Shown: in pieces, positions 44,785 to 54,400 of the stretch
Numbering within the stretch: the first letter of the stretch is position 1
Layout of the letters: every line of letters begins with the position of its first letter
Assembly (NCBI RefSeq): GCF_000429185.2
Contig: NZ_AUBJ02000001.1
Location: forward strand, 1,674,001-1,738,000
DNA length: 64,000 nucleotides
Source: Actinoalloteichus caeruleus DSM 43889
GTDB lineage: Bacteria; Actinomycetota; Actinomycetes; Mycobacteriales; Pseudonocardiaceae
Direction: 5' to 3'
Position numbers and translations under genes: made by a program
Notes under the pieces: model-generated
The model's database searches: none
Told to the model about the DNA's origin: nothing
Seen by the model: the letters and a program-made list of their open reading frames with translations, nothing else

Positions 44785-47700
44785 CTACCGGCGGCGACGG
44801 GCGGCCACCGCCCGGCGGCGTTCGCCTCGGCGCGCCGCCCGGGTGGTGCCCGGTTCGGGGGTGTGGTCGTCGGGGTCGCGCACGAGTTCGGCGAACCGGG
44901 CGACGGTGGGGCGCTCGAACAGGTTCGCGGGGGCGAACTCGATGCCGAAGTGGCTGGAGAGGTGGGCCACCACGGACAGCCCGACCAGGGAGGTGCCGCC
45001 GAGTTCGAAGAAGGGGTCGTGGACGCCGACGCGGTCCACGCCCAGCTGGTCCTGCCAGACCTCGGCGATGTGCCGTTCGGTGTCGTCCCGGGGCGCCAGG
45101 TAGGGGGTGCGCAGCGTGGGCCGGGGGCGGCGGCGCTCCGCTGGCACGCCGCCGGCGGCGGCCTCGACCTCGGGGCCGGTGCCGGTGGCCTGGGCGGTGA
45201 GGCCGTCGAGGGTGTCGCCGAGCGCGTAGACGTGCGGGGGGCCGGCGGCGACCACCCGGGTGAGGGCGTCGAGGCCGGCGGCGTCGCTGATGCCGGACCG
45301 CGCGCGGTAGCGCAGCATCCTGGCGCGGAGTTCGGGGGCGTCGGCCAGCGCCTCGGTCTGCCACCGGTCGCGTCGCCACGGTCCCCAGGCGACGGAGACG
45401 ACGCGGTCGGCGATCGCCCCGGTGCCGTCGTGGGCGAGCGCGAAGGCGTCGAGGAACGCGTTGGCGGCGGCGTAGTCGGTCTCGCCGAAGCCGCCGACGG
45501 CGGTGACGGCCGAGGAGAACAGGGCCAGCAGGGGGACGGGGCGGCGGCGCAGCGCCTCGGCCAGGGCGAGGGTGCCGGCGATCTTGGGGGCGAGGACGGC
45601 GTCGGCCCGCTCCCGGGTGCGGTGCTGGAGGAGGCCGCCGCCGGCGACACCGGCGAGGTGCAGGACGCCGTCGAGGGGGCCGAGGCGCTCGTGGGCCTCC
45701 TCCAACGCGGCCGAGACCGCGTCGGGGTCGGTGACGTCGGCGGTGAAGGGGTGCGCCTCGACGCCGGCGGCCCGCAGGGCGCGGAGCTCGCCGATCACCC
45801 TCGCGTCCTCGCCCCTCGGGTGCTCGGCCAGCACGGTGTCCCACCGGTCGGCCGGGGGCAGGGTGCGGCGGTGCAGCAGGGCCAGGCGCGGGCGCAGCGG
45901 GGCGAGCTGGGCGGCGAGGGCGAGGGCGAGTTCACCGGTCCCGCCGGTGATCGCGTAGGTGCCGCCCTCCCGCCACACCCGCCGGGTGGGGACAGCGGGC
46001 AGGGTGAGGGGGTCCAGCACCGCGCGCCACCGCCGGCCGCGCCGCCAGGCGTGCGCGGTGTCGGGTGGGGTGGGTGCGGCCAGCGCGGACAGTTCGATGT
46101 GGACGTGGCGGGCGTGGTCGGTGGCGTCCGGGTCGAGGTCGACGCAGGAGACGCGGGCCGAGGGGTACTCGCGTCGGATGCTTCGGCTGAGCCCGGCGGG
46201 CAGGGCGCGGAGGGGGTCGAGGGTCTCCCCGCCGAGGACGTCGGCGGCGCCGGTGCTGGCGACGAGCAGGTGCAGCGGTCGGGTGGGGGCGACGGCGGAG
46301 GCGGCCTGGACGAGGGCGACGAGGCTGTGCGGGCCGTCCCGCAGGGCCGTGGGGGTGTCGGGGGCGGGGCGCAGGCCGAGGGCGTGCACGACCCGCAGTG
46401 GACCGGTTCCGGTGTCCACCTCGGACAGCAGCTGGCGGAGGTGGTCGGCCTCGCCAGGGTCGAGCTCGTGCGGCGGGTGCCCGTCGAGGCGGAGGACCTG
46501 CCCGGGGCGCATGGCGACCGGGGTGTGGCCGGTGGCGCGGAGCCCGTCGGCGAGGGCGTCGTCGTGGGCGAGGACGAGCACGGTGCCGGGTTCGGCCGGT
46601 GCCAGGGCGCGCGGGGACTCGTCGCGGTGCCAGGTGGGTCCGTGGAAGGTGATCCCGGGAGCGGGGGCACCTGGTCGGGTGTCGGCGTGGCCGGTGGTCT
46701 CCGGCCAGTGGCGGACCCGGTGGAAGCGGTAGGTCGGCAACCGCAGGGTGCGGGCACCGGGGCGGCTCAGTGGCGTCAGGTCGACGCCGATCCCCCGTTC
46801 CCAGAGCCGGCCGACGAGGTCGAGCCAGCCGCGTTCGTCGGAGGCGTCGGGCAGGGGGAACTCCCCGGTTCCCGTCGTGGACAGGACGACCTCGGTCCCG
46901 GCCTCGACCTCGGGGTCGGGGTCGGAGGCGGGGTCGGAGGCGTCCTGGCCCAGGCCCCAGGCGGCCAGCCGCTCGGCGAGTTCCGGGCGGGCGTCGTCGG
47001 TGGCCTCGACGGCGTGCGGGGTGTCGCCGGTGGTGGGCGTGGTGGTGCGGGTGGCCGCGGCGCGCAGGGCGGTGACCGCCTCGGTGGGTTCGGAGGCGAC
47101 GACGGCGAGGCGGTGGGCGAGGGCGGCCCGGCCGGCGGCCAGGGTGTGGGCCACGTCGGAGAGCCGGAGTTCGGGGTGGGCGTCGAGGTGGTCGGCGAGG
47201 GCGACGGCGTTGTCCCGCGCCGCCTGGTGGGTGGCTCCGGACACGGTGAGCAGGTGGGGGCCGGGGTGCCCGGTGTCCTGGTGGTGGTGGGTGGGGTCGG
47301 GCGCGGCCTCCAGGACCAGGTGGGCGTTGGTGCCGGACCAGCCGAAGGAGCTGATGCCGGCCCTCAGCGGCTGGCCGGGCGCCCCCGGGAGGGGGTGGGT
47401 GCCGGTGGCGGGGCGCACCGGCCCGTCGAGGTCGACCTGGTCGCTGGGGGTGGTGAGGTGCTGGTTCGGGGGGAGCCGCCGGGCCCGCAGGGCCAGGACC
47501 GCCTTCACCAGGCCCGCCATGCCCGCCGCGACGAGCAGGTGGCCGACGTTGCTCTTGGCGGCTCCGACCAGCAGCGGCCGGTCGTCGTCCCGGCGGGAGA
47601 ACACCTCGCGCAGGACGCCGAACTCGATGGCGTCGCCGAGGGCGGTGCCGGAACCGTGCGCCTCGACGAAGTCCAGGTCCCCGGGGCGGAGCCCGGCGTC

Positions 47701-50700
47701 GGCGAGGGCGTCGGTGATGGCCGCCCGCTGGGCCGCGCCGCTGGGCGCGGTGAGGCCGTTGGTGTGCCCGTCGGAGTTGGTGGACGTGCCGCGCAGCACC
47801 GCGTGCGGTGGGGCGTCCTCGGGGCGCACGTCCCGGGACCGGCGCAACACCACCGCCGCACCGCCCTCGCCGATGACGTAGCCGTCGGCGGCGGCGTCGA
47901 AGACCTTGCAGTGCGCGTCCTCGGCGAGCATGTGGGACTTGCAGGCCTGCACGAACACCTCGGGGCTGAGGGTGGCCGAACTGGCGGCGACGATGGCGGT
48001 GTCGCACTCGCCCGCCCGCAGGCTGCGCACCGCGAGGTGCACGGCCACGAGGGACGAGGAGCAGGCGGTGTCGACGGTGAGGCAGGGGCCGCGCAGGTCG
48101 AGGTGGTAGGCGATGCGGCCGGCGGCGGCGCTGGCCGAGGTGCCCAGGGCGAAGAGGGGGTCGTCGGCGAGGGACCGGCCCTCCGCCTCGGCCTGCCGCG
48201 CCTGGTACTGCTGCGAGTCGGTCATGCCGAGGAACACACCGGTGCGGCTGCCGCGCACCCGGTCGGCGGACAACCCGGCGTCCTCCAGGGCCGACCACAC
48301 CAGTTCCAGCACCATCCGGTGCTGCGGGTCGAGCCGTACCGCCTCGCGGGCCGTGTAGCCGAACAGGGTGGCGTCCCAGTCGGCGATGTCGGGCAGGTAG
48401 GCGGCGCGCTGGGTGTAGGCGCGGCCGGGGGCGGCGCGGTCGGGGTCGTGGTAGGCGGCGGCGTCCCACCGGCCGGCGGGTACGTCGGTGACGGGGTCGG
48501 TGCCCTCGACGAGGAGCCGCCAGTAGGCGTCGGGGCTGTCGGAACCGCCGGGGAAGCGGCAGGCCATGCCGACGAGGGCGACGGTGTCCCCGGTCGCCGG
48601 TGCGGCCTCGGGCCGTCGGGGTGGGCGTGGCTCGGCGACGTCCTCGTGGAACAGCGCGGCGAGCAGGTGCCGGGCCAGGTCGCGGGGGGTGGGGTGGTCG
48701 AAGGCGGCGGACACGGCCAGGGACACCCCGGTCTCGGCGGCGAGGGCGTCGCGGATGCGGACGGCGGCCAGCGAGCCGACCCCGAGGTCGGTGAACGACC
48801 GGCGGGCGGGGACCGTGCCCCCGGCGGGCTGGTCCAGGGCGTCGGCGACGGTCCGGGTGACCAACCGCACCAGGTGGCGTTCCCGGGTGGCCGAGGGGAG
48901 GGCGGCGAGCCGGTCGCGGGTGGCGGCGCGGCGCGCCGCCCGCTCTGGGGAGTCGTCCCCGCCGGCTCCGGAGGTGGCGTCCGCGTCCGGTGGCGCGGCG
49001 GGACGGCCGGTGGGGTCGGTCGTCCCGGCGGTCGCCGCCGGCTCCAGGCCGCCGCCGAGCCAGTAGTGGCGGCGTTGGAAGGCGTAGGTGGGCAGGTCGA
49101 CGGGGTGGCGGGCCGGGAGGACCCGCCGCCAGTCGACGGTGCGGCCCAGGGTGTGCAGCCGGGCCAGTGCGGCCAGCGGACCGTCCTCGACGGACACGAC
49201 GATGTCGGGGCCTGGGGAGGTGGCCGGGGGGCTGGTGCCGAGGACGAGGTGGACGGTGGTGCCCTCCCCGGCCAGCGCGGCCAGGTCCACCGCCCCGGCG
49301 GTGCCGGTCGACGGGCCCGGCCGGTCGGACCAGTAGGCGGGGTCGAGCCAGTCCCGGGTGGACACCGGCCGCTCGGCCACCGCCGGCAGGTCGGGTTCGT
49401 GGAAGGTCACCGCGTCGAGGACGGCGCGGTGCTGGTCGGGGGTGGCGGTCAGCACGCGGAGGGCGTCGGCCCTGGACCACAACCCGGCGGCGACCGCCGC
49501 CGCGTACTCGCCGGCGCCGGCGCCGGCGACCACCTCGGGGGTGATGCCGGCGGAGACGACCAGGTCGAACAGGGCGATCTGGTGGGCGATCCGCTCCCCC
49601 GCCGGGCGCAGCTCCTCGTAGCTGGCGGCGAACACCGGGAACCGGGCGGCGAGGTCCTCGGCCTGGCCGGGTGGGAGTTCCCCGGTGAACACGACGGCGA
49701 CCGCCGGGTCCTCGACCTCCTGCGTTCCGACGAGCAGGGCGGCGCCGGCTGGGGCGGCCGTGCCCTCGGCGGCGAGGACGTCGAGTCCGGCGCGGAGGCT
49801 GGCGAGGTCGTCGCCGAGGACGACGGCCCGGGTCTCCAGCGCGGCCCGACCGGTGCCCAACGTCCACGCCACCGCGTGCGGGTCGACGTCGGCGGCGGTG
49901 TCGAGGGCGTCCCGCAGCCGCGCGGCCTGCGCGCGCACTCCGTCGGGGGTGCGGGCGGACACCGGCCACACCGTGGTGGTCGGGGCGGTGGTGGCGGTGG
50001 GGGGCGTGGGGGCTCCGGGTGCCTGTTCGAGGATCAGGTGCACGTTGGTGCCGCTGAAGCTGAAGGAGGACACCGCGCCGCGCCGGGGGCGGTCCCGGGC
50101 TGGCCACGGTGTCGGCTCGGTGAGCAGGCGCAGCGCCCCGGTGCGCCAGTCGACGCGGGTGGTGGGCCGCTCGGTGTGCCGGGTGCGGGGCAGGGTTCCC
50201 TCCCGCAGTGCCATGACCATCGAGAGCAGGCCCGCCATGCCCGAGGCGGCCTGGGTGTGGCCCAGCACCGACTTGACCGAGCCCACGTGCAGCGGGTCGT
50301 CCCGGTCCCGCCCGTAGGTGGCCTGGAGGGCGTGGGCCTCGATGGTGTCCCCCAGCGGGGTGCCGGTGCCGTGCGCCTCGACGGCGTCGACGGCGGTCCC
50401 GGGTAGTCGGGCGTCGTCGAGCGCGGCCTGGATGACGCGGCGCTGCGCCGGGCCGTGCGGGGCGGTGAGCCCGTTGGACGCGCCGTCGGAGTTGACGGCG
50501 GAGCCCCGCAGGACGGCGAGGACCGGCCGGCCCTGGGCGAGGGCGTCGGACAGCCGTTGCACGAGGACCATGCCGGCTCCCTCGCCCCAGCCGATGCCGG
50601 TGGCGTCCTCGGCGAAGGGCCGGCAGACGCCGTCGGGCGCGGAGCCGCGCAACGTGCCGAACTCGACGAGCATGTCGGGTTGGCCGAGGATGGCGGCGCC

Positions 50701-51390
50701 GCCGGCCAGCGCCAGCGAGCACTCCCCGGCCCGCAGCGCCCGCACCGCCAGGTGCAGGGCGAGCAGCGCCGACGAGCAGGCGGTGTCGACGGTGGCGGTG
50801 GGGCCCTCCAGCCCGAGGGTGTAGGCGATGCGGCCGGAGGCGATGCTGGTGGTGCGGCCGGTCATGACGTGCCCGGCGACGTCGGCGGCCTCCGGCGCGC
50901 CCCTCCCGTACTCCTGGGCGACGACTCCCAGGTAGACGCCGGTGTCGCCGCCCCGCAGGGACGTGGGGGCGATGCCGGCGCGTTCGGCGCTCTCCCAGGC
51001 CAGTTCCAGCAGGACCCGTTGTTGCGGGTCCATCGCCAGCGCCTCCCGTTCGCCGATGTCGAACGGGTCCGGGTCGAACCAGCCGGCGTCGCGCAGGAAG
51101 CTCCCGCTCCGGGCGTAGGTGGTGCGCGGGTTGGTGGGGTCGTCGTCGAACAGGTCGTCGAGCCGCCAGCCCCGATCGGTGGGGAACGGACCGACCGGGT
51201 CGGGCCCGTCGGCGAGCAGCCGCCACAGCGCCTCGGGGGTGTCGGCCCCGCCGGGGAACCGGCAGGCCATGCCGACGACCGCGATCGGCTCGTGGGCCCT
51301 GTCCTCCAGTTCCGCCAGCTGGCGGCGCGCGTGGCGCAGGTCCACCGTCGCGCGCTTGAGGTAGTCCAGGTACTTCTCTTCGCTGGCCAC
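44785..51390 (-). CDS. PKS C: KS-AT remnant-ACP plus KS-(no AT)-KR-ACP
   Basis: 2201 residues from ATG 51390. The N-terminal coiled coil (EEKYLDYLKRATVDLRHARR) is a docking domain. Module 1: KS Cys205, His340 and His378 intact; AT-like remnant (about 564-745); ACP LGVGSLAAV with Ser873. Module 2: KS Cys1110, His1245 and His1284 intact; then linker and about 100 residues of filler instead of an AT; then a KR with TDYAAANAFLDAF but a changed nucleotide motif (GGTGELALA); then ACP LGGTSLVGL. Module 1 belongs to the ordinary actinomycete type. Module 2 resembles those of PKS D and E (FGYTAREA, LGG-type ACP). Neither module can load its own extender. It ends in a basic tail ([15 protein letters not shown]). 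Confidence 0.92.
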   Translation of the reverse strand: MASEEKYLDYLKRATVDLRHARRQLAELEDRAHEPIAVVGMACRFPGGADTPEALWRLLADGPDPVGPFPTDRGWRLDDLFDDDPTNPRTTYARSGSFLRDAGWFDPDPFDIGEREALAMDPQQRVLLELAWESAERAGIAPTSLRGGDTGVYLGVVAQEYGRGAPEAADVAGHVMTGRTTSIASGRIAYTLGLEGPTATVDTACSSALLALHLAVRALRAGECSLALAGGAAILGQPDMLVEFGTLRGSAPDGVCRPFAEDATGIGWGEGAGMVLVQRLSDALAQGRPVLAVLRGSAVNSDGASNGLTAPHGPAQRRVIQAALDDARLPGTAVDAVEAHGTGTPLGDTIEAHALQATYGRDRDDPLHVGSVKSVLGHTQAASGMAGLLSMVMALREGTLPRTRHTERPTTRVDWRTGALRLLTEPTPWPARDRPRRGAVSSFSFSGTNVHLILEQAPGAPTPPTATTAPTTTVWPVSARTPDGVRAQAARLRDALDTAADVDPHAVAWTLGTGRAALETRAVVLGDDLASLRAGLDVLAAEGTAAPAGAALLVGTQEVEDPAVAVVFTGELPPGQAEDLAARFPVFAASYEELRPAGERIAHQIALFDLVVSAGITPEVVAGAGAGEYAAAVAAGLWSRADALRVLTATPDQHRAVLDAVTFHEPDLPAVAERPVSTRDWLDPAYWSDRPGPSTGTAGAVDLAALAGEGTTVHLVLGTSPPATSPGPDIVVSVEDGPLAALARLHTLGRTVDWRRVLPARHPVDLPTYAFQRRHYWLGGGLEPAATAGTTDPTGRPAAPPDADATSGAGGDDSPERAARRAATRDRLAALPSATRERHLVRLVTRTVADALDQPAGGTVPARRSFTDLGVGSLAAVRIRDALAAETGVSLAVSAAFDHPTPRDLARHLLAALFHEDVAEPRPPRRPEAAPATGDTVALVGMACRFPGGSDSPDAYWRLLVEGTDPVTDVPAGRWDAAAYHDPDRAAPGRAYTQRAAYLPDIADWDATLFGYTAREAVRLDPQHRMVLELVWSALEDAGLSADRVRGSRTGVFLGMTDSQQYQARQAEAEGRSLADDPLFALGTSASAAAGRIAYHLDLRGPCLTVDTACSSSLVAVHLAVRSLRAGECDTAIVAASSATLSPEVFVQACKSHMLAEDAHCKVFDAAADGYVIGEGGAAVVLRRSRDVRPEDAPPHAVLRGTSTNSDGHTNGLTAPSGAAQRAAITDALADAGLRPGDLDFVEAHGSGTALGDAIEFGVLREVFSRRDDDRPLLVGAAKSNVGHLLVAAGMAGLVKAVLALRARRLPPNQHLTTPSDQVDLDGPVRPATGTHPLPGAPGQPLRAGISSFGWSGTNAHLVLEAAPDPTHHHQDTGHPGPHLLTVSGATHQAARDNAVALADHLDAHPELRLSDVAHTLAAGRAALAHRLAVVASEPTEAVTALRAAATRTTTPTTGDTPHAVEATDDARPELAERLAAWGLGQDASDPASDPDPEVEAGTEVVLSTTGTGEFPLPDASDERGWLDLVGRLWERGIGVDLTPLSRPGARTLRLPTYRFHRVRHWPETTGHADTRPGAPAPGITFHGPTWHRDESPRALAPAEPGTVLVLAHDDALADGLRATGHTPVAMRPGQVLRLDGHPPHELDPGEADHLRQLLSEVDTGTGPLRVVHALGLRPAPDTPTALRDGPHSLVALVQAASAVAPTRPLHLLVASTGAADVLGGETLDPLRALPAGLSRSIRREYPSARVSCVDLDPDATDHARHVHIELSALAAPTPPDTAHAWRRGRRWRAVLDPLTLPAVPTRRVWREGGTYAITGGTGELALALAAQLAPLRPRLALLHRRTLPPADRWDTVLAEHPRGEDARVIGELRALRAAGVEAHPFTADVTDPDAVSAALEEAHERLGPLDGVLHLAGVAGGGLLQHRTRERADAVLAPKIAGTLALAEALRRRPVPLLALFSSAVTAVGGFGETDYAAANAFLDAFALAHDGTGAIADRVVSVAWGPWRRDRWQTEALADAPELRARMLRYRARSGISDAAGLDALTRVVAAGPPHVYALGDTLDGLTAQATGTGPEVEAAAGGVPAERRRPRPTLRTPYLAPRDDTERHIAEVWQDQLGVDRVGVHDPFFELGGTSLVGLSVVAHLSSHFGIEFAPANLFERPTVARFAELVRDPDDHTPEPGTTRAARRGERRRAVAARRRR
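49155..49701 (-). other. Decayed acyltransferase domain in PKS C module 1
   Basis: About 180 residues between the KS-AT linker and the post-AT linker still align to an AT in pieces (VAVVFTGELPPGQ, PEVVAGAGAGEYAAAVAAG, LDPAYWSDR). The nucleophile motif GHSxG reads GAGAG, so Ser and His are gone, the HAFH/YASH stretch is missing, and about 120 residues are lost. Confidence 0.85.
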
Positions 51391-51422
51391 GGGGGTTCTC
51401 CTTGCGGGCGGGGACGGGCGGC

Positions 51423-54400
51423 TCAGGAGGTGCCCAGCTCGCTGTCGAGCAGGGCGAACATGTCCTCCGCGGACGCGTCGGTCACGTCGTCGTGGCCGCG
51501 GGCGTCACCGTCGGGGCCGCCGGGGGCGGCGGCCCGGGTCGACCAGGTGGACAGCAGCCGCCGCAGGGCCGGTTCCACTCCCGAGTAGGCCTCGTCGGTG
51601 GGGTCGGCGGAGGCCAGGAGCTCCTCCAGGCGGTGGATCCGCTCGCGCAGCGGGGCGGCCCGGTCGGCGGGCGGGGCGTCGGTGCCGGCGTCGCCGACGA
51701 GTTCGGTGAGCAGGGCACCGGCGACGGCCTGCGGGCTGGGGTGGTCGAACACCAGGGTCGCGGGCAGCCGCAGGCCGGTGGCGGCGGCGAGCCGGTTGCG
51801 GAGTTCGACGCCGGTGAGGGAGTCGAGGCCGAGTTCGGTGAACGGCTGCTGCGGGCGGATGCGCCGGTGGTCGGCGTGGCCGAGGACGACGGCGAGTTGG
51901 GTGGTGACGACGTCGAGCACCACCCGCTGCCGTTCCATGCCGGACAGGCCCGGGAGTTCCTCGGTCCAGGCGGTGTCCAACCCGGTGGTGGCGGCGCTGG
52001 CCTGGCGTCGAACGGTGCGCCGGACGAGGCCGTGCAGCATCGGGGGCGCGGTCCCGGCGGTGGCTTCCAGCCGGGCGGTGTCGACGAGGATGGGCACCAC
52101 CACGGGGCTGGTCGAGCGGTGGGCGGTGTCGAGCAGCGGCAGCGCCCGTTCCGGGCGGAGCGGGGTGATCCCGCCCCGGGAGATGCGGGCGACGTCCTGT
52201 TCGGACAGCCCGGCGCCCATGCCGATCCCTTCCCACAGGCCCCAGGCCAGCGCGCGGGCCGGGCGGCCGGTGGCGGCCCGGCGGAGGGCCACCGCCTCCA
52301 CGGCGGCGTTGGCGGCGGCGTAGTTGGCCTGGCCGGGCGCTCCCATCAGGCCGGCGGCCGAGGAGAACAGGGTGAGGAAGGACAGGTCGAGGTCGGCGGT
52401 GAGCCGGTCGAGGTGGTGGGCGGCGTCGGCCTTGGGCGCGAGGACGGCGTCGACGCGGTCGGGGGTCAGGGTGCCGAGCAGCCCGTCGTCGACGACCCCG
52501 GCGACGTGGACGACCCCGGTGAGGGGGTGCGCGGCGTCGATGCCGTCCAGCAGGGCCCGGGTCTGGTCGGGGTCGGCGACGTCGCAGGCGACGAGGGTGG
52601 CGGTGGCGCCCAGGTCCGCCAGGTGGGCGACGAGGTCGGTGGCGCCGGGGGCGTCGGGGCCCCGGCGTCCGGTGAGCAGCAGGTGGCGGACGCCGTGGTG
52701 GGTGACGAGGCGTTCGGCCACGGCTCTTCCGACGCCGCCGGTGCCGCCGGTGACGAGCACCGTGCCCTCGGGGTCGGGGGGTCGGGGCACGGTGACGACG
52801 ACCTTGCCGACGTGCCGGGCCTGGCTCATGAACCGCAGGGCGTCCCCGGCCTGGCGGACGTCCCAGCAGGAGACGGGCAGCGGGTGGATCCGGCCCTGGT
52901 CGAACAGGGGGAGGAGTTCGGTGAACATCTCCCGGATCCGCACCGGACCCGCCTCCAACAGGTCGAACGACCGGTACTCCACCCCCGGGAACTCCCCCGG
53001 GTCCCGCAGGTCGGTCTTGCCCATCTCCACGAACCGACCCCCCTCGCCCAACAACCCCCTTGAGGCGTCGACGAACTCCCCCGCCAACGAGTTCAGCACC
53101 ACGTCCACCCGCCCGAACCGCTCCGCGAACCCGGTGTCCCGCGAGGACGCCACCCGCTCCGGGCCACCCCCAACGCCTCCACGAACCCCCGCTTCACCGG
53201 CCCGCACGTCCCGTACACCACCGCACCCCACTCCCGGGCCAACTGCACCGCCGCCATCCCCACCCCACCGGCGGCCGAGTGCACCAACACCGACTCCCCC
53301 TCGACCAACCGGCCCAGGTCCCGCAACCCGTACCAGGCGGTCAGGAACGTCACCGGCACCGTCGCCGCCTCCGCGAACGACCACGACCCCGGGAACCGGG
53401 ACCACATCCGGTGGTCGACGACCACCTCGGAGGCGAACCCGCCCTCGCACAGGCCCATCACCCGGTCACCCACGGCGAACCCGTCCACCCCGCGTCCGAC
53501 CTCGGTGACGACCCCGGCGGCCTCCAGGCCCAACGGCAGGGGTTCGCCCGGGTACATGCCGAGCACGGTCATGACGTCGCGGAAGTTCACCCCGGACGCC
53601 CGCACCGACACCCGGATGGCGCCCTCGGGCAGGTCCTCGACCGGCTCGGTGGCCTCGGGGGCGACGCCGTCGACGCTGCCGCGCCCGTCGGCGGCCAACC
53701 GCCAGGTCCCCTCGGGGGGCGGGGCCACCGTGGCGGCGGGGGACGGCTGGAGCCGGGGCACCCACACCGCGGCGTCCCGGACGGCGGTCTGGGGTTCGCC
53801 GACGGCGACGGCGGACCGGACCTCGTCCAGGGGGACCCCGCTGCCCGGGGGCAGGTCGACGAGCAGGATCCGGCCGGGGTCCTCGGACTGGGCGGACCTG
53901 ACCATGCCGCCCACCGCGGCGGCGGTCGCGGTCACCGGGGCGTGGTGCGCGGGGTGGGTGGCGGCCCCGCCCCGGGTGACGACGACGAGGCGGGCCCCGG
54001 ACCACCGCTCCTCGGCGAGGAAGGTCTGGAGCACGGCGAGGGTGGCGTGGGTGGCGGCGCGCACCGACCGGGGTTCGTCGTCGGCCGGCGGGAAGGCGGG
54101 CCACACCAGGGTGTCGGGTTCACCGTCGACGGCGGCGAGTGCGTCGGCGGGGGCGAACTCGTCGAGGACGTGCCAGCTGCCGGTGTCCTCGGTGGCCGTG
54201 GGGCTGGCGGAGGTCCACTCGACGCGGTAGAGCGGGTCCTCCTCGGCGGCGGTGGTCCCCTCCGGGGTGGCCACGGTGGCCTCCCGGAACGCGGTGACCC
54301 GCCCGGTGAGCACCGGTTGCCCGGCGCCGTCGGCGAGCAGGACGTCCAGTTCGCCGGTGCCGAGGCGGTGGAGGACGGCCCGGACCTCGGCTGCGCCGAC

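Noticed and set aside
44863-50406. A 1.8-kilocodon open frame on the plus strand opposite PKS C
   Set aside because: It is an artefact of GC-rich third positions. The translation is Gly/Val/Ala-rich without motifs, whereas the minus strand encodes clear PKS domains.
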